NCBI GenBank assembly: GCA_000711775.1
Contig: ARYC01001907.1
Span: 18,279 to 82,278 of the forward strand
Source of the DNA: Oxytricha trifallax
Taxonomy: Eukaryota; Ciliophora; Spirotrichea; Sporadotrichida; Oxytrichidae
Reading direction: 5' to 3'
Length of the DNA stretch: 64,000 nucleotides
Below, in pieces: positions 24,641-37,189 of the stretch; the stretch's first letter is position 1, and the number at the start of each line of letters is the position of its first letter. The position numbers and the translations under genes are program-made. The notes beneath the pieces are model-generated. The model searched no databases. It saw nothing but the letters and a program-made list of their open reading frames with translations, and had not been told where the DNA came from.

Positions 24641-26919
24641 TAATTTATATAATTTATAGCTAAAATTTTATCCATAAACTTTGTTTATAATTCTCTTAGA
24701 ACTCTAAAGTTATATATTTTAATAGTAAAATTTCACATACAAATAAAATAATATTTCTAATTAAAATTACTTTACAGATTAAAGATTTAATACACTTGTA
24801 AATACATATGAGAAGTTATACTCTAAATTAATTAAGAAAAAAGGCAATTATTGAATCAAATTAGATAAATTTATCTCCAAATCTCAAATAATAGTTAAAT
24901 TTTTAAATAATACTTAAATCTATATGTTATTAGTTAATTGATAACACTTTAATATATTTAATTAATACCACTAAATTTAAAGTTATCAGTTTATAAAATC
25001 ATGGGGATATTCGAATTTATAGTAATTTGAATTTATGATAAGAATTTATTATTGCAATTTATATTCCACACTATTTAATCCATTTATTTTCTATTATTAT
25101 TCATACTTCTTTATAGTGATATACATTATTTTACAAACACAGAATAGTTGTATTAAAAATGTTTGATGTGTTTGAAATAAATAGATGAAATTAAAATTAT
25201 TTTTTTCACTTTCAGTTTTAGATATAAACTTTAAAAGTATAAACTATTTTGAGGAAGCTTTCATTGGCTATAGAATTTAATTCTGTATTTTATTCCAATG
25301 AAAATAATAATCTATTACCTCCAATATTTATAAAATCCTAAAATATGTCCATTGAGTAATATTTGAAGATCGAATATTACGTTTTATCAGTAATCCTTGT
25401 ATATTTGACATATTGGTATATAAATGAACTGGCATCCATCTTAATTTATAGTATAAGTTAGCAAATTAATTATTATAAATTTATAAAGATTATTATGATT
25501 TATACAAAATAAATACTTTTTTTGAAATCATATAAATTTCCTTATAGAATTTCAAATTCATATCCATTTTAATACTAATTATTCTGTAAATAATTAATCT
25601 TCTTTTTTAATATCTCAAAATTTATGAAATCCTTTTTATATTATTATTTATACTCTTGTAAATAGAATGACAATTTTTAATAAAATATTGGAATAAAATA
25701 AGTAATTTGTCTTATATATTTATATAAATAATTGAACAATCTATAAATTAATTAAATTCTTTTCCATAGATATCAATCATTTCAATAAAATCCAATAAAT
25801 TTTAACTTTAAATTTATAACTTTTATATATTGGCAAATCAATTAATTTACTCTTTGTTAAAAAATGATTTTTTATTAAGGTGTTTTATCTTTTCATTTAT
25901 AATTAATAATTTTTAAGTCGTATTAGATTGAAATAAATACATTTAAAACATTGTTTCTAAAAATACATTTATCTTACTCTTTTTTTATAAATGAAATTAA
26001 TATTTACATTAAATTTTTCTCTCTAAAAATATTTTAAATTATAAGTTTTATATAAAGCAAAAACTATAATAGAAAACAAGAGATACTTTAAATATAAATC
26101 ATTTTATAATTCACAGACAAGATATTTCTAAATCAAAGTTAAACAAATTTTAAAAATTTAACACAATTTTAGTTGCAGAATAAAATTAGCAACTTTATAA
26201 AAATAAAGAATACTTGAAGAAGTATGATAAAGATATGATGAATTTAGGTTGTTCAGACTAAATTTATTTTAATATTGCGATCTGAGTAATTCAGGTGATT
26301 ACAATAGCAAAAAACTATAAGCTTGAGAGGATTACTAAGTAAAGTCTTAATCAAATTGGATAATAGTCAAAGGAACCCATTTAGCAACTGCTTCTACTAA
26401 TTTTTAAACACAAAAGGGATCATAATAAATACAAGTTTATTCATAATTTTGAGAATGAAAAATAATATATTCAAACAAATGTCATATATCAAAAATGGAT
26501 TTTTAAAAAATATTAATTACGATTAAATACTAAATGAATTGTTTAAATAAATGATGATTTACTTTTTAAATAAAACTGCATTTTTAATTAAAACATTATT
26601 AAGAATTCCTAAATTTTGGAAAAATTAGAACACCTCTATTAATAAAAAGGCAAAAATCTTGAGGAAATATAAATGCATTATAATTTAAGATCGTTTCCCA
26701 AACTTAAAATTAATTTGAAAACTATTATAATTTTTGTATTAAATAAGTTTTTATTCTTTTTAATCTTTAAATTTAACATTCAGTTGGAATAAAGTTATTA
26801 TAAATACTTTTTATTAATTAATTTAATTAAAAATTGAATAAAATCTTACATTGACTTATAAATATATTACATTTGTAATAAGAAAAAAATATTTCTCAAA
26901 TAGAAAATTTCATTTATAT
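24641..26919. other. AT-rich DNA without recognised genes
   Basis: About 2.3 kb, extremely AT-rich. Around 26200-26460 base use is a little less extreme, but I cannot support a gene. Confidence 0.5.
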
Positions 26920-27860
26920 AAATAAAGACTATACAACTTTGATGCTTCAAGCTATTTTTTGCTTCTAACAAGACCCATCAGTTCAAAGCTAGATTCTATT
27001 TAAAATAATTCCTCTATTGCATATTGTTTTATGCAGTTCTAACACCTTTTACTTACACCATTTTGAAAAATCCTTGTCATCATGAAATTTATAATGATTA
27101 ATTTTGGGGTAGAGAAAATGTGATAAAGCATTAGTTTGTATATATTTTCATGACATCGATATTTTTTATTTTCTATTTTCGGCTCTGATACTGATAACCT
27201 CGATGAAATGTTTAATTGAATTAACTTACAGTCCTGTCCTTTACTTCATCAAAGATAATATTAATATCTGAAGCTTTCATAAATTTATCAAGAATATTTG
27301 TATCTTTAGCTACCTAATCGAGGATTTAGTCGTTCAAGTCCATTTATCCAGAAATATATCAAAGAATTTTTTCATTTAACCTTAAAATAGAATACTGCTG
27401 ATAGCAATAATGCCTTCTTTTAGTTGGAAACTTTCTATCTCATTAATATTTATATCACTAATAAAATTAGCTGTTTGATTAATTAATTCCCAATTATTTA
27501 AGAAATAAATTCGATCCTGCATCTGGAAAGAATAATTTATTGATGGGTTTGATTAGAATCTAGCATAAATCATTTTTATTGACACGTATAATTTTGGTAT
27601 GAATAGATCTGCTTGAGCGCTACAAGAGAATTTAAGTCCTCCAATTGATTATATCTTTACATTAAACTTCATCAGATGCTCAACTCTTTTTCTCGAACTA
27701 TGCATAAGCATTTTTTTCTCTTACTGCTTAATCCTTTACTTTAAATAAGACTATATTAAAAACAGCTGCAGTCAATTGATTATACAATTTTTTAGCAATC
27801 CCTTAAAAATCCTACATCCTTTCATTGTCTTTTAGACGACATTGTTAGGGTCAAAATACT
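26920..27860 (-). pseudogene. Minus-strand coding tract of unknown family
   Basis: On the minus strand with TAA and TAG as Gln, a frame of more than 140 codons runs from about 27690 down to 27310. It includes FLNNWELINQTANFISDINI and EGIIAISSILFQGQMKKFFD, ending DIFLDKWT before TGA. Upstream, about 27830-27695 reads KKLYNQLTAAVFNIVLFKVK in another frame, and about 27080-26940 reads DKDFSKWCKQKVLELHKTIC. The mixture of hydrophobic and charged residues looks like a helical-repeat soluble protein, but I cannot assign it. Frame changes and TGA stops indicate decay or unrecognised IESs. The end lies 300 bp from the piwi relic on the same strand, but there is no evidence that they are one gene. Confidence 0.45.
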
Positions 27861-28159
27861 GTCGAATTAAATCTACCTAATAAATTATTATATACTCAAC
27901 ATTATACATATTTTTCTCTAATTGATTTAATATAATTCATAATTATATGGTGTGATAAAATTCTAAGAGTAAAATTCAATGGAATTTTCGTGATTAAGAT
28001 ATGTATAATTATAAATACTTTTTATAAAATTAAAATTATAACTTTAATGGAGGTAGTGTCGATCGGGAAGGAGAGCAATTCTATAAAAAAATTCAACCAA
28101 AACAAAAAGTGAGGGATCTCATGTAGCTATGTAATCGATTCACAACACAATTCTATTTC

Positions 28160-30190
28160 TTCAATGGTACTGGAAAGATTCGTAGATTCTCTGTGACAAA
28201 TACTTGATGAAGTATACTTGTCGATGATCTTGTAGAGCTCTGCGATCATGGGGGCTTACCTGGTAGGAGCTGTCTTCTTAATGGGTCAGCACAGCTTGGA
28301 GTAGCAGTGGCCCAAGTAAAGTTTGAATAGCTCGACGATGTAAATCTTGACGGGAAGTCAATGAATGTGATGTAGAAGTATGTGGGCAGTAAGCATCCTT
28401 GAGTGGCATTCTTAGGAACAAGATAAAAGTTATATACCACTTTAAAATTCTGGTCCTCAACAATCTTGTCTTCGATGCACTTCAGAATTTTGGGTTCTGG
28501 AGTTTTCCAGTCTAATCTTTAACGAAGAATCTATGAGTGAAACTCTTGTTCACAATTATCAAAGTTATGTTGAGCTTTTACTTGGCTGGGCTTTAGGTCT
28601 CATTTGATTAAATCCTTGATATAAAGCAATCTCCTACTGTAGAATTTGGGTCCTCAAATAATCACCGATTCCGTTTCTCTAGATTATGTAGTTCTCTGGC
28701 TTACTAATGGCTATCCTTGAAGCACGCGATTGATATCATATAATATTCCATGAATTGCTTGTAAACGGTTTAATGGCCACGCTTATGAAAGATTTTTCGG
28801 AGTATTACTGGGACATAATCTAATTGATGGAGGCAAAAAACCGATAATTGCTGATTAATATGCATGAAAAACATCGATACCTATAATTATAGTGTTCAGA
28901 GAAACCCTCTTAGAGAATATAAATTTTGCAGAAATCGCAATCTGGGTTGGAGTTCATTTGCTTCCAAACTTGGGTAACATCGGAAATGCTCATCTTTCTG
29001 ACTGTTCTTGAGGCAATGACTTGGGATTTTATTCTTTGCTCGCAGCAGATGTTCTTGTTATGCTTATACTGTTTCTTTTGTGAGACCTCGACAATTAAAA
29101 AAATTGATTACATTAAGCAGTATGGCTTACATTCTTTGTTCCCTTAAATATATCTCTGGGGAAGTATGAGGTGGTCTGCTTTATGTTTGGTATGTGTAAT
29201 TTCTCATCATGAATCAAGAACAGCTACAAATTAAACTTGCTTAAGAGATTGGGCTAGAGGTTCAAAAGGTCTATCAACTATTTGAGCGGAGGTGCCAAGA
29301 AATACTTTTCTCAATTACGACTCAGGATGCCATATATTTGTCAATCTGTGGAATTTCGATTATCACAGACTAGCTATTAATTCTAGAGGAATCCGCCAGT
29401 AAGGATATCTTGCAAGGCAGACGAAATCTTGACGGATAATAGCAATTGACAAGAAGGTCTTAGTAATCAAGAAAAGCGCTTATAAATGTCTCCCACCTAA
29501 CAACCCTCCCTGCTGATGGTTTACAAGGAGTCCTACAATCGAATTTATTATACCATTTGAGTTTTGAGTTGTATGGACACATCATCTTGTTTCTTGGGCC
29601 CTACTAACAGTACGATAAGAACTCGGTTGTAAAAGCATTTAGGTACATTAAGTGTAGTGATCTCAATCACATGCTTTTGCCAGCCTCCACAAAGTAAACA
29701 TTCATCTCTAATTGCTATTGGAATAATCTTTGGCACTATGCAAAGGCCCTGGCCATGTAACTGTTGAATCTTGAAACGGTATATCTCACAGGCATGTTCG
29801 CATACTCACTGGTCAATGCTCTTAGACATCTAATGCCTGCAGTATGTCTGATATCCGTAACTACTTATCCATTTTTCATCACATCTCAATTCACCCACCT
29901 ATCATTATCTCTAAATATTTGACCAAATCATGTCGTTTAGTATATCGCGTTTATTTCAACTTGGGGAATGCTTCTCTGTGCAGTTCGTTAGTGGCTGATA
30001 GGGTTTACAATGAGCTATCGGGTGGGTATACTTGAATGTGCACAGGATCACATTTTCTCAACAATTCGTCTACAAAATTGATTTAGTAAGTTAAGCCAGC
30101 TTTTAATACTAAAATTTTTAATAGGCCAATTAAAGACCAATCATTAAATTTACAAATCATACCCTATTATTAATTAATCAATCAGTAATT
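28160..30190 (-). pseudogene. Piwi-family Argonaute gene, decayed
   Basis: Reading down the minus strand in the ciliate code gives, in order, a linker and MID start (IDQ, TGA, VCEHACEIYRFKIQ), MID (VLIVLLVGPKKQDDVSIQLK near 29610), the MID end (IKSQVIASRTVRKMSI near 29020), and PIWI-domain segments (STVGDCFISR, LNITLIIVNKSFTHRFF near 28565-28525, then FYLVPKNATQGCLLPTYFYI near 28425-28370). These match the Piwi order VPSQVV.RT, LTVIVVNKR..RFF, FFLVSQ.V.QGT..PTHYNV. Ciliate Piwi proteins carry small RNAs from parent soma to developing nucleus and direct DNA retention or elimination. Here the gene has several TGA stops and at least five frame changes, the GIDC catalytic-Asp region is missing, and the catalytic His of PTHY is Tyr. 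It cannot make an active slicer. Its 5' 450 bp is duplicated, inverted, at 2440-2890. Confidence 0.8.
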
Positions 30191-30202
30191 AAAATTAAAA
30201 AC

Positions 30203-30790
30203 TTAGAACTTAGTAATGGATCCCATTAAGAAAAACTGCAAATATTCTTCACGCCATCTACATGAACAAGCACCCTTGGATAAGGGAGAAGCCTTCAGAG
30301 TCTTAGACTTCCTGAACGCCAGAGCAATCAACGACAGCATATACCCAAAGGTCACCTCAGTAGATGAATTCTGTATATATTGAGCAAGCAAAGCTAGCTT
30401 ATTCTAAAGATCATGAAAGAGTCAAGACATATATTAGTGATAATCAACGATCACCACTACTGGAAGATATATGCTGACGATTGCTCTGGAAGAGAATAAA
30501 AGAAAAGCCCAAATCAGTGAAATACAAGTTCTCAGACAACTGTTCCAATTTTTATTATTAAAGCAGCAGCAATGGAAATCCTTAAAAAAGTTGCGAATCT
30601 TCAACATGCAGGTTAAGCCATTAAAGCACCAGGATGCAAGAAATATGAGAAAGGCTGATGAATATAAGCTTGAGCTAGAGTATTACTTCAGGATGACGAC
30701 AATGAAAAAATGGAGCTATTTTCTAAACTGAGGAATGATAAAGTTTAAGACTTCAATTATTATGGATTGACTGAGCCATTTTTACTCTAT
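30203..30790 (+). pseudogene. Coding fragments of unknown family upstream of the piwi relic
   Basis: From ATG at 30216 a plus-strand frame reads MDPIKKNCKYSSRHLHEQ and continues DKGEAFRVLDFLNARAIND to a TGA after VDEFCIY near 30380. A shifted frame continues IEQAKLAYSKDHERVKTYIS. A third frame from 30471 to 30731 is open for 86 codons and is Lys/Gln-rich (QVLRQLFQFLLLKQQQWKS). Base composition is coding-like. The minus strand is also open across 30203-30391, so orientation is not certain. The piwi relic starts ~15 bp away on the opposite strand. I recognise no domain. Confidence 0.4.
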
Positions 30791-31767
30791 ATATTCTGTA
30801 GATTAATTTAGATTCACAAATTAGCATTGAATTTTCCTCTTGGGGTTTTATGATTTAATTATTAATTAATGATAATGTTTAATAATTATTAAAGCTGTCA
30901 GAATATATTATATCAACATATTAAAGTTATATTAAAAATTGCTTTTGTAAATATGAGTAAAATCAAAAATTTTAAGGGAAAATATTTAAACATAATTTTA
31001 AAGCTATAAATTTTTATTCCTGATATATATGTATTTATAAATTGATATCTTTCATAAATTAAATTTATATTTTATTATAAATTTTTGGTAATGCCAATGA
31101 ATACATTTCAAATTTATTCCCAATAAAATATAGTAATTGTAAATAACTTCATTCATAATTAATAAAAGTAATTATCATTATGTACATTCTTTTTATTATA
31201 ATTATTCAAATCTTTCAATTTATACAGCATTAATATAATCCCTATATTTTGTACATCAGCAACAATAAACTAGGCTAATAAATTCTATTCTACAAAGTTA
31301 AATTTTATACCTCTTTCACGAAGCAGTTTTATATGAATGAAATATTTCTCGCCTATCTACCAATGTCTACAAAGTATTCTAGTGGTTCTTTATTCAAAAG
31401 TTTTAAAAATTGTATCATTATTTTCGTTATTCAAAAAATCCTCTTTTTTAACAGGTATAAAGCCATAATAAAGTGTAGAGATTCCTAACTTTCTAATTAT
31501 TAACCTATCATTTAATAACTTCTTTTTAAAAATTATCTTTTAAAAGAGAGTAGCTTACTCTTTTGTATTAAGTTAGGAAATTAAAAGTTTTCATATTAAT
31601 AAGGATAAAAAACATAATACCATTAGTAGAAGACTTATGCAAGTTTTTATTTTTGGTAGAGCTTAATCATATCATAAATTGATTTGCATTCAAACTCTTA
31701 TAATTTAATTATTAAGTGAGAGTTTTGCATCTCTATTAATCAATAAATGAATATATATATATATATT
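30791..31767. other. AT-rich spacer
   Basis: AT-rich sequence without genes. It contains an isolated CTCTTGGGGTTTTAT near 30838, repeated near 38889, and a (TA)n run just before hairpin 2. Confidence 0.5.
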
Positions 31768-32177
31768 ATTGCCAAAATAATTGATTTGGGAAAATAAATT
31801 AAAATAACAAAAATAATTAAATTAACTAGAGGCAGTTAACTTTATCCAAGGCTAGATAACATGATACTCTTTCGATAGAAAATTCAAAATTAGCTGGACT
31901 TTACTATTGGTGGTACTATTTATCGAATCATAGGAGCGAGATATTCCAACTTTATTTTGGCATCTAAATCACCTAACAAATTAGTCAAAATTAAAGTTGA
32001 GATTCTCGCTCCTATGATTCGATAAATAGTACCACCAATAGTAAAGTCCAAATAATTATGAATTTTCTATCGAAAGTACCATATTCTCTTGGCTTGGATA
32101 AAATTAACTGCCTCTAGTTAATTTAATTATTTTTGTTATTTTAATTTAATTTTCCCAAATCAATTATTTTTAGCAAT
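31768..32177. repeat. Giant hairpin element, copy 2
   Basis: A 410-bp palindrome with termini ATTGCC...AGCAAT and a short unpaired centre near 31965-31985. Each arm has GGCAGTTAACTTTATCC (right arm AATTAACTGCC), CTTTCGATAGAAAATTC and ACTTTACTATTGGTGG, in the same order as hairpins 1 and 3. The inner arm (TATCGAATCATAGGAGCGAG) is unrelated in sequence to the inner arms of the other copies although the arms match each other within the copy. Confidence 0.93.
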
Positions 32178-33004
32178 ACTAAGGGCTTTACTTGAATTAT
32201 TGGAAAAATTACGTTTTCTAATTTCCAATAACCTCAAATTTTTCACTTTCAATTACTAATAAAAAGAACATGATGAATTCAGTTACTATATCCATTATTA
32301 TCGCTCATAATGAAACTTCAATATCTGATCATAAAATAGCTATCAATTAGCTGTAAAATCTGACAACAAGTATTGGTCTCTAAATTCTTAGGTAAAATTA
32401 AAATCTTTATAAATTGAGCAAGCTTATCTTTTCGTGAGTTCATCCTCGATCATAAGTATCCAATCTACAAATCTTAAAATTTAAAATGAGCAAGCTTTCT
32501 TGTTATTAGAATTTACTGAAAATGTTTATTATCTACCTTCTGCTAAATATGTTAAATAATTTAGATTAAGATTGATTAAATCGCCAACGCAGTAAGTTCT
32601 ATAATTTTTTTATACTGCTTAATACCTTAAATATCATGGTTATTAGATTAATCTTATATATTAATTACAATAATTCTATCTAATATTGAAAAGCTATATA
32701 TCTTTTTAAAACAACCAGATTAAATTTTCAAGATTGTGACTCCAAAATCCTTCGCTTTTATATTTAATCCTAAACTAATTGGTTTGAAATTACAATCTTT
32801 AATATTGATTCATTAGAAAATTTTAGAAAATCATTTTGCAAAGATTAATTATTAAATTTTATTTCTAATAAAGTTAGATTGAAAATTTTAAATACTCTAA
32901 TTTTTAATAATCATATAAATCTGATTTATTTTTAAATAAAATTAATAATTCTGAAAGAAATAAATTATTATTAAAATAAAAAGTTAAAGGTGGATATGGT
33001 GTCA
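32178..33004. other. AT-rich spacer
   Basis: AT-rich DNA with no recognised gene between hairpin 2 and repeat copy C. Confidence 0.5.
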
Positions 33005-33620
33005 CGGGGGGCTTAAGTCCATTACGCTTCTAATAGAGATTTATGTTATAATAAGGTCTCCTGAGAGCAAGGAGTGGTTGCTAGAATAAATAAAGAGTTT
33101 TCAGCTTGCTTCAAATGGTAGTTTTCTACATTCTTCAATTGAAAATGTACAAAAAGGTTTCCTTTACTTAGATGAGCTACTTGGTTTGGGTTTGGTTTCC
33201 TCGTTGAGAAGGAGCAAAATTACGGTAGTGCTCAGCTTTCAAAATTAGAAAATGGGAACCAGAGAAGATAGCAATAAGGCTTTTCTCTTACTCTTATCAA
33301 AGCGCTAGTAACTCCAGCTAAAGGACAGGAATCACGTCCCATCATTGGTAAAAACGAATAATTTTTTCCATGCGAGTTCCAGTTGAAACTTACTCTCACG
33401 CAGCTCAGTGCTGGCGCCCATAAAATTGGCAAGATCACATCTTTATTATGGAGTAAGTGATACTAAGGTTGACTAGCTTTTGGAAATCTTTTTCTTCAGG
33501 ATTCTAATCCAGAAATCAAGATTTCCACTTCAACTCATTCTCAAATACATCAAAACTAAATTGATGATCTGATTTATTAATTGATATGTTAAAGATAATT
33601 AATTTTCTCATTAATTATGA
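33005..33620 (-). repeat. Dispersed repeat family, copy C (inverted)
   Basis: It aligns with the reverse complements of 300-945 and 47330-47935. Shared landmarks are CTTCTAATAGA, AAGGTCTCCTGA, GTGCTCAGCTTTCAAAA and GTAAGTGATACTAAGG, followed by the shared AT-rich end TTATTAATTGATA...TTCTCATTAATTA. Both strands show frames of 65-115 codons, but the homologous copies do not keep them, so they are probably fortuitous. The end near 33005-33020 has GGGGGGCTTAAG, which resembles the G6CTTTAAG hairpin at 49664. Confidence 0.65.
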
Positions 33621-36600
33621 AATCGATTTTAATCACTCACTATTTTTTATAAATTAAATAAAAAATAATCTTATTATAAATATTATTCCATTATTTAAAA
33701 TATGTTTATAATCAAAAATATTTGATTGATATTCATAATCCAAAAAATAAAAATATGCCATATTTTCCTCTATGAATTTATAAATACTGTATATTGCATA
33801 TATTTCGTTTTACAACTCATTCTTAAGAAAGGTATCTGACTGAGTAATTAGCATTTTTGATATATAACCAAGCATAAAAGTAAAATGCAGGTGAAACCCA
33901 TGAACCTTGTCAAGACTGATACGGTTGCTAAGGTTTATTTACTTCAGTGCTTTTATAAAAATAAAATGATATTCCTGAACAATTACTAAGATTGATTTTT
34001 TATCTTGAGTAAAACTAATTTCCTATAAAATATGACATAGTAAATTGTAAGCTGTAGACCTAATGTTTTTTTAATAACAGTTTATAGCTATCTTAAAAAT
34101 TATATATATGCAGCTTCTTATGATAATGTCACAGGGTCATATTATTTTTCCCCTCATTAATCTATTAATATTTGGCACTATTATATTTACTCTTCACAAC
34201 CTGAGAATTAGCTTTGTCCGTGTTCTTCTCTATATCTTTCAGCTCTTATCAGTCTGCTTATTCAGAAAATAGCCACAGCTTTTTTCTATCAATATAAGCA
34301 ACTGAGCAATACTTTCTTTTCTTTTATGACTTAATTTTCTCTTAATTAATTCTTTCTAGATAGATTTTAAATGTCCTCTATGACTAGTTAATTTTTAGAC
34401 TAGTAAATGATGCAACAATTGCCTCATAGATAATAAAGTATAATATTTCTTGAGCTATAAGTTATCTGAGCCATCAGTTATTTTATTTGCATTCTTCTTA
34501 TAAAATATTCTTATCAGCCTCAGATAAGCCAACATTTATTGTTGACACTTAAGTCTCATTTTTAATTGGTTAAGAAATTTATTATTGTATGTGAATTAAA
34601 TGAGCTTTATTTAAATATGATATTGCTATATGAAATGGCTAAACCCCAAATTATAATATAATATCTAGTGAGATTCTCATCAGGTTGTTGTAAGAGAATG
34701 AAGTTTCATATTGCTGTCGTATATCCTGTTTAATTCCCATTAGAAGAGATTCTCGTGCTTGAAAATTAGTATGCTTTGCATTATTATATCACCTTGTCTA
34801 ATATTTCCTAAATCAATATTTTTTTCTTATTAGATACTTTTCGATTCATGATTAAGAATTATATGCCTTTGGCTTTGGGTGATTCTCTTATTATCGATAA
34901 TAAATCTTAGAATATAAAAAATTGTTTACAATAATGACTTAACGTATAATATTTATAAAATCATATATTTTAATAAAAAGAGAATTTAGTTACTAAAAAT
35001 AATACAATAACTCTACTCTGATTTTTCAAGCCTTTATTCTAGATTTGTAAAAAGTAATTTCATTTCATTTTGATATTTCAAATGAGAAATGCTAATTTGG
35101 TGTTTATAATATAATCAAAATTTAATATATTATCACATTAGAAGATTTGGGCCATTCAAAGTACGCTAGCTTTATTACAATAGATTATCTTTTAATTTAA
35201 ATATATGTTAGGATATTCTTATATATCCAATAATTATAAAACTTAAACATTTGAAATAATAAATCATCGATTTAAAATATATCAACGCAAGTTTAAAAAT
35301 GAAAATGCTTTTTAAAATACTTATTTTTATTTATTATATTGTGTATAATACATATTTCTATATACATTCCATTTTTTCTCCCTTCCATTAATATAATTAA
35401 ATTTAGAAATATACTTTTGAAGGCAGTTATGTTAATTTCAATTTTTCATTTTTACAATTGCTTTCTATTTTATCAATAACGATGTTGCTGTTTGGGGATG
35501 ATTCATTGATTAAGCAGTGGCATATTATTATTTCTTAAAATAAGAATAATTTTATTTTTTTCAGGTAATTAATAATTAGTATTTAAGTAGGAGATTATTT
35601 AGATGAAATTCACTTGTCCCTTTAGATCTCCTAATTAGTATCGAAATTGAAGGCAAAGAACAGGGTAAAGAGAGTTTAAATGACCTAGTTATCTGAAATT
35701 AGCAGATGTTTACTTATTAAGTAGAGTCTTAAGAAAGATTTGGTGAGGTTCGCTGAAACATTTAAGAAAGATTTTGGGTAAACTTTATTTCCCATTTCAT
35801 GAAATATCGCATTTTAGGAAAATTCAAATGCTTTATACAAATATAGAATATACTTATTTAATGGAACTAGCTTGGTTTCTACAAATAATGCAGAAATAAG
35901 GTTAATGTAGTTTATAATTAACTTTAGTTAAACAATGACAAAAGTTCCAGTATAAAACTAAATACAATTTAAGAACTGAAAGTGAAATACTTATAACTTG
36001 TATATTAGTCAAAGTATTATACTTTATGAACTTAGCCATCTTGTTGAGTATTTTTGAATAGGGATTATCCTTTTAAGGCTATCATTATTTACTAAATTGG
36101 AAGTGCTTATCGAATCGATGTAATAAAATCTGACTTGTTTCTAGAAAACTGTTAGATTGATCAATTGCGTCCTTGGTCACTTCTATTAACTATTTAAGTT
36201 ATTATTATTATTTAATGCTTTACAGAAATTAATACTGGGGATTAAACCAACCAGGTATATATAATAATTTTAACTATTTTAGTTAATTGTTTATCTAACA
36301 TTAAATACTCCTTACTATTTAATTTGAAAGTTTTATCTGTTTTGATAAATAGGTATCGATGCTTAATATATATAATCCTTTAAGGTACGAAAGCAGTACT
36401 ATATTCATTATTGATTCATGTTCATTCTCAAATCTCTGGACATTGATTTTGAAATGTTTTTGTCAGGTTATTTTAACTTTTAGTTTAAGCTTAAAATTTC
36501 ATGAGAAAATATGTGTGTTTAAAATAAGTTACTTCAGCATACTATTTCTATAATTATCATTTTTTATTATAATTAAAATAATTTAACTTAATTTAAAATC

Positions 36601-37189
36601 GTTTGGCAGAGATAGATATCACTAATTTAGTTAAACTCATATGTGTAAATTAATTGCTTCTGGTAATTGTATTGCATAATAAGAAATAAAAAATATATAA
36701 ATAATTATTAATTAATATAATACGAAATTTTATAAATAAAAATGGAACTGCTGCAATTTATATTTCAAAATTTTTTAAAAATAATATCAAGTTTGAAAAA
36801 GGCTTCAGAATAGAAAATAAAAAAATTGATCATACCAAGAGTCAAATTATTATGGAGATAAATTTGATTGATAAGGAAGTATATTGAAATATATGAAAGA
36901 ATAGATTAATAAATAGAATTAACTACACTGATCACATTCGCTATTTATCTTAAAATCATTTTGATAATTAGAACTTAATAAAAAAATAATTATATTATTT
37001 AGGTGCAATAATGCAAATAAATTATTTTACACCGAAATAGAATGTGAAGATATATAATTTGCCATGAATGAATAATAATTTAATTATTATTTAAAAATTT
37101 CTTAATGTTATATATTGAAAATGGTGGCCCTTTATCCATTTTAATAGCATAAATTGAGACTAAATGATCGTCTACTTACTCTAAGTTGT
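33621..37189. other. Long AT-rich tract, no recognised gene
   Basis: About 3.6 kb of AT-rich DNA. No coding tract, RNA gene or mobile-element terminus is convincing here. Confidence 0.5.

Noticed and set aside
33181-33545. Open frames of 68 (minus) and ~115 (plus, ciliate code) codons
   Set aside because: They fall inside repeat copy C, and copies A and B do not preserve either frame.
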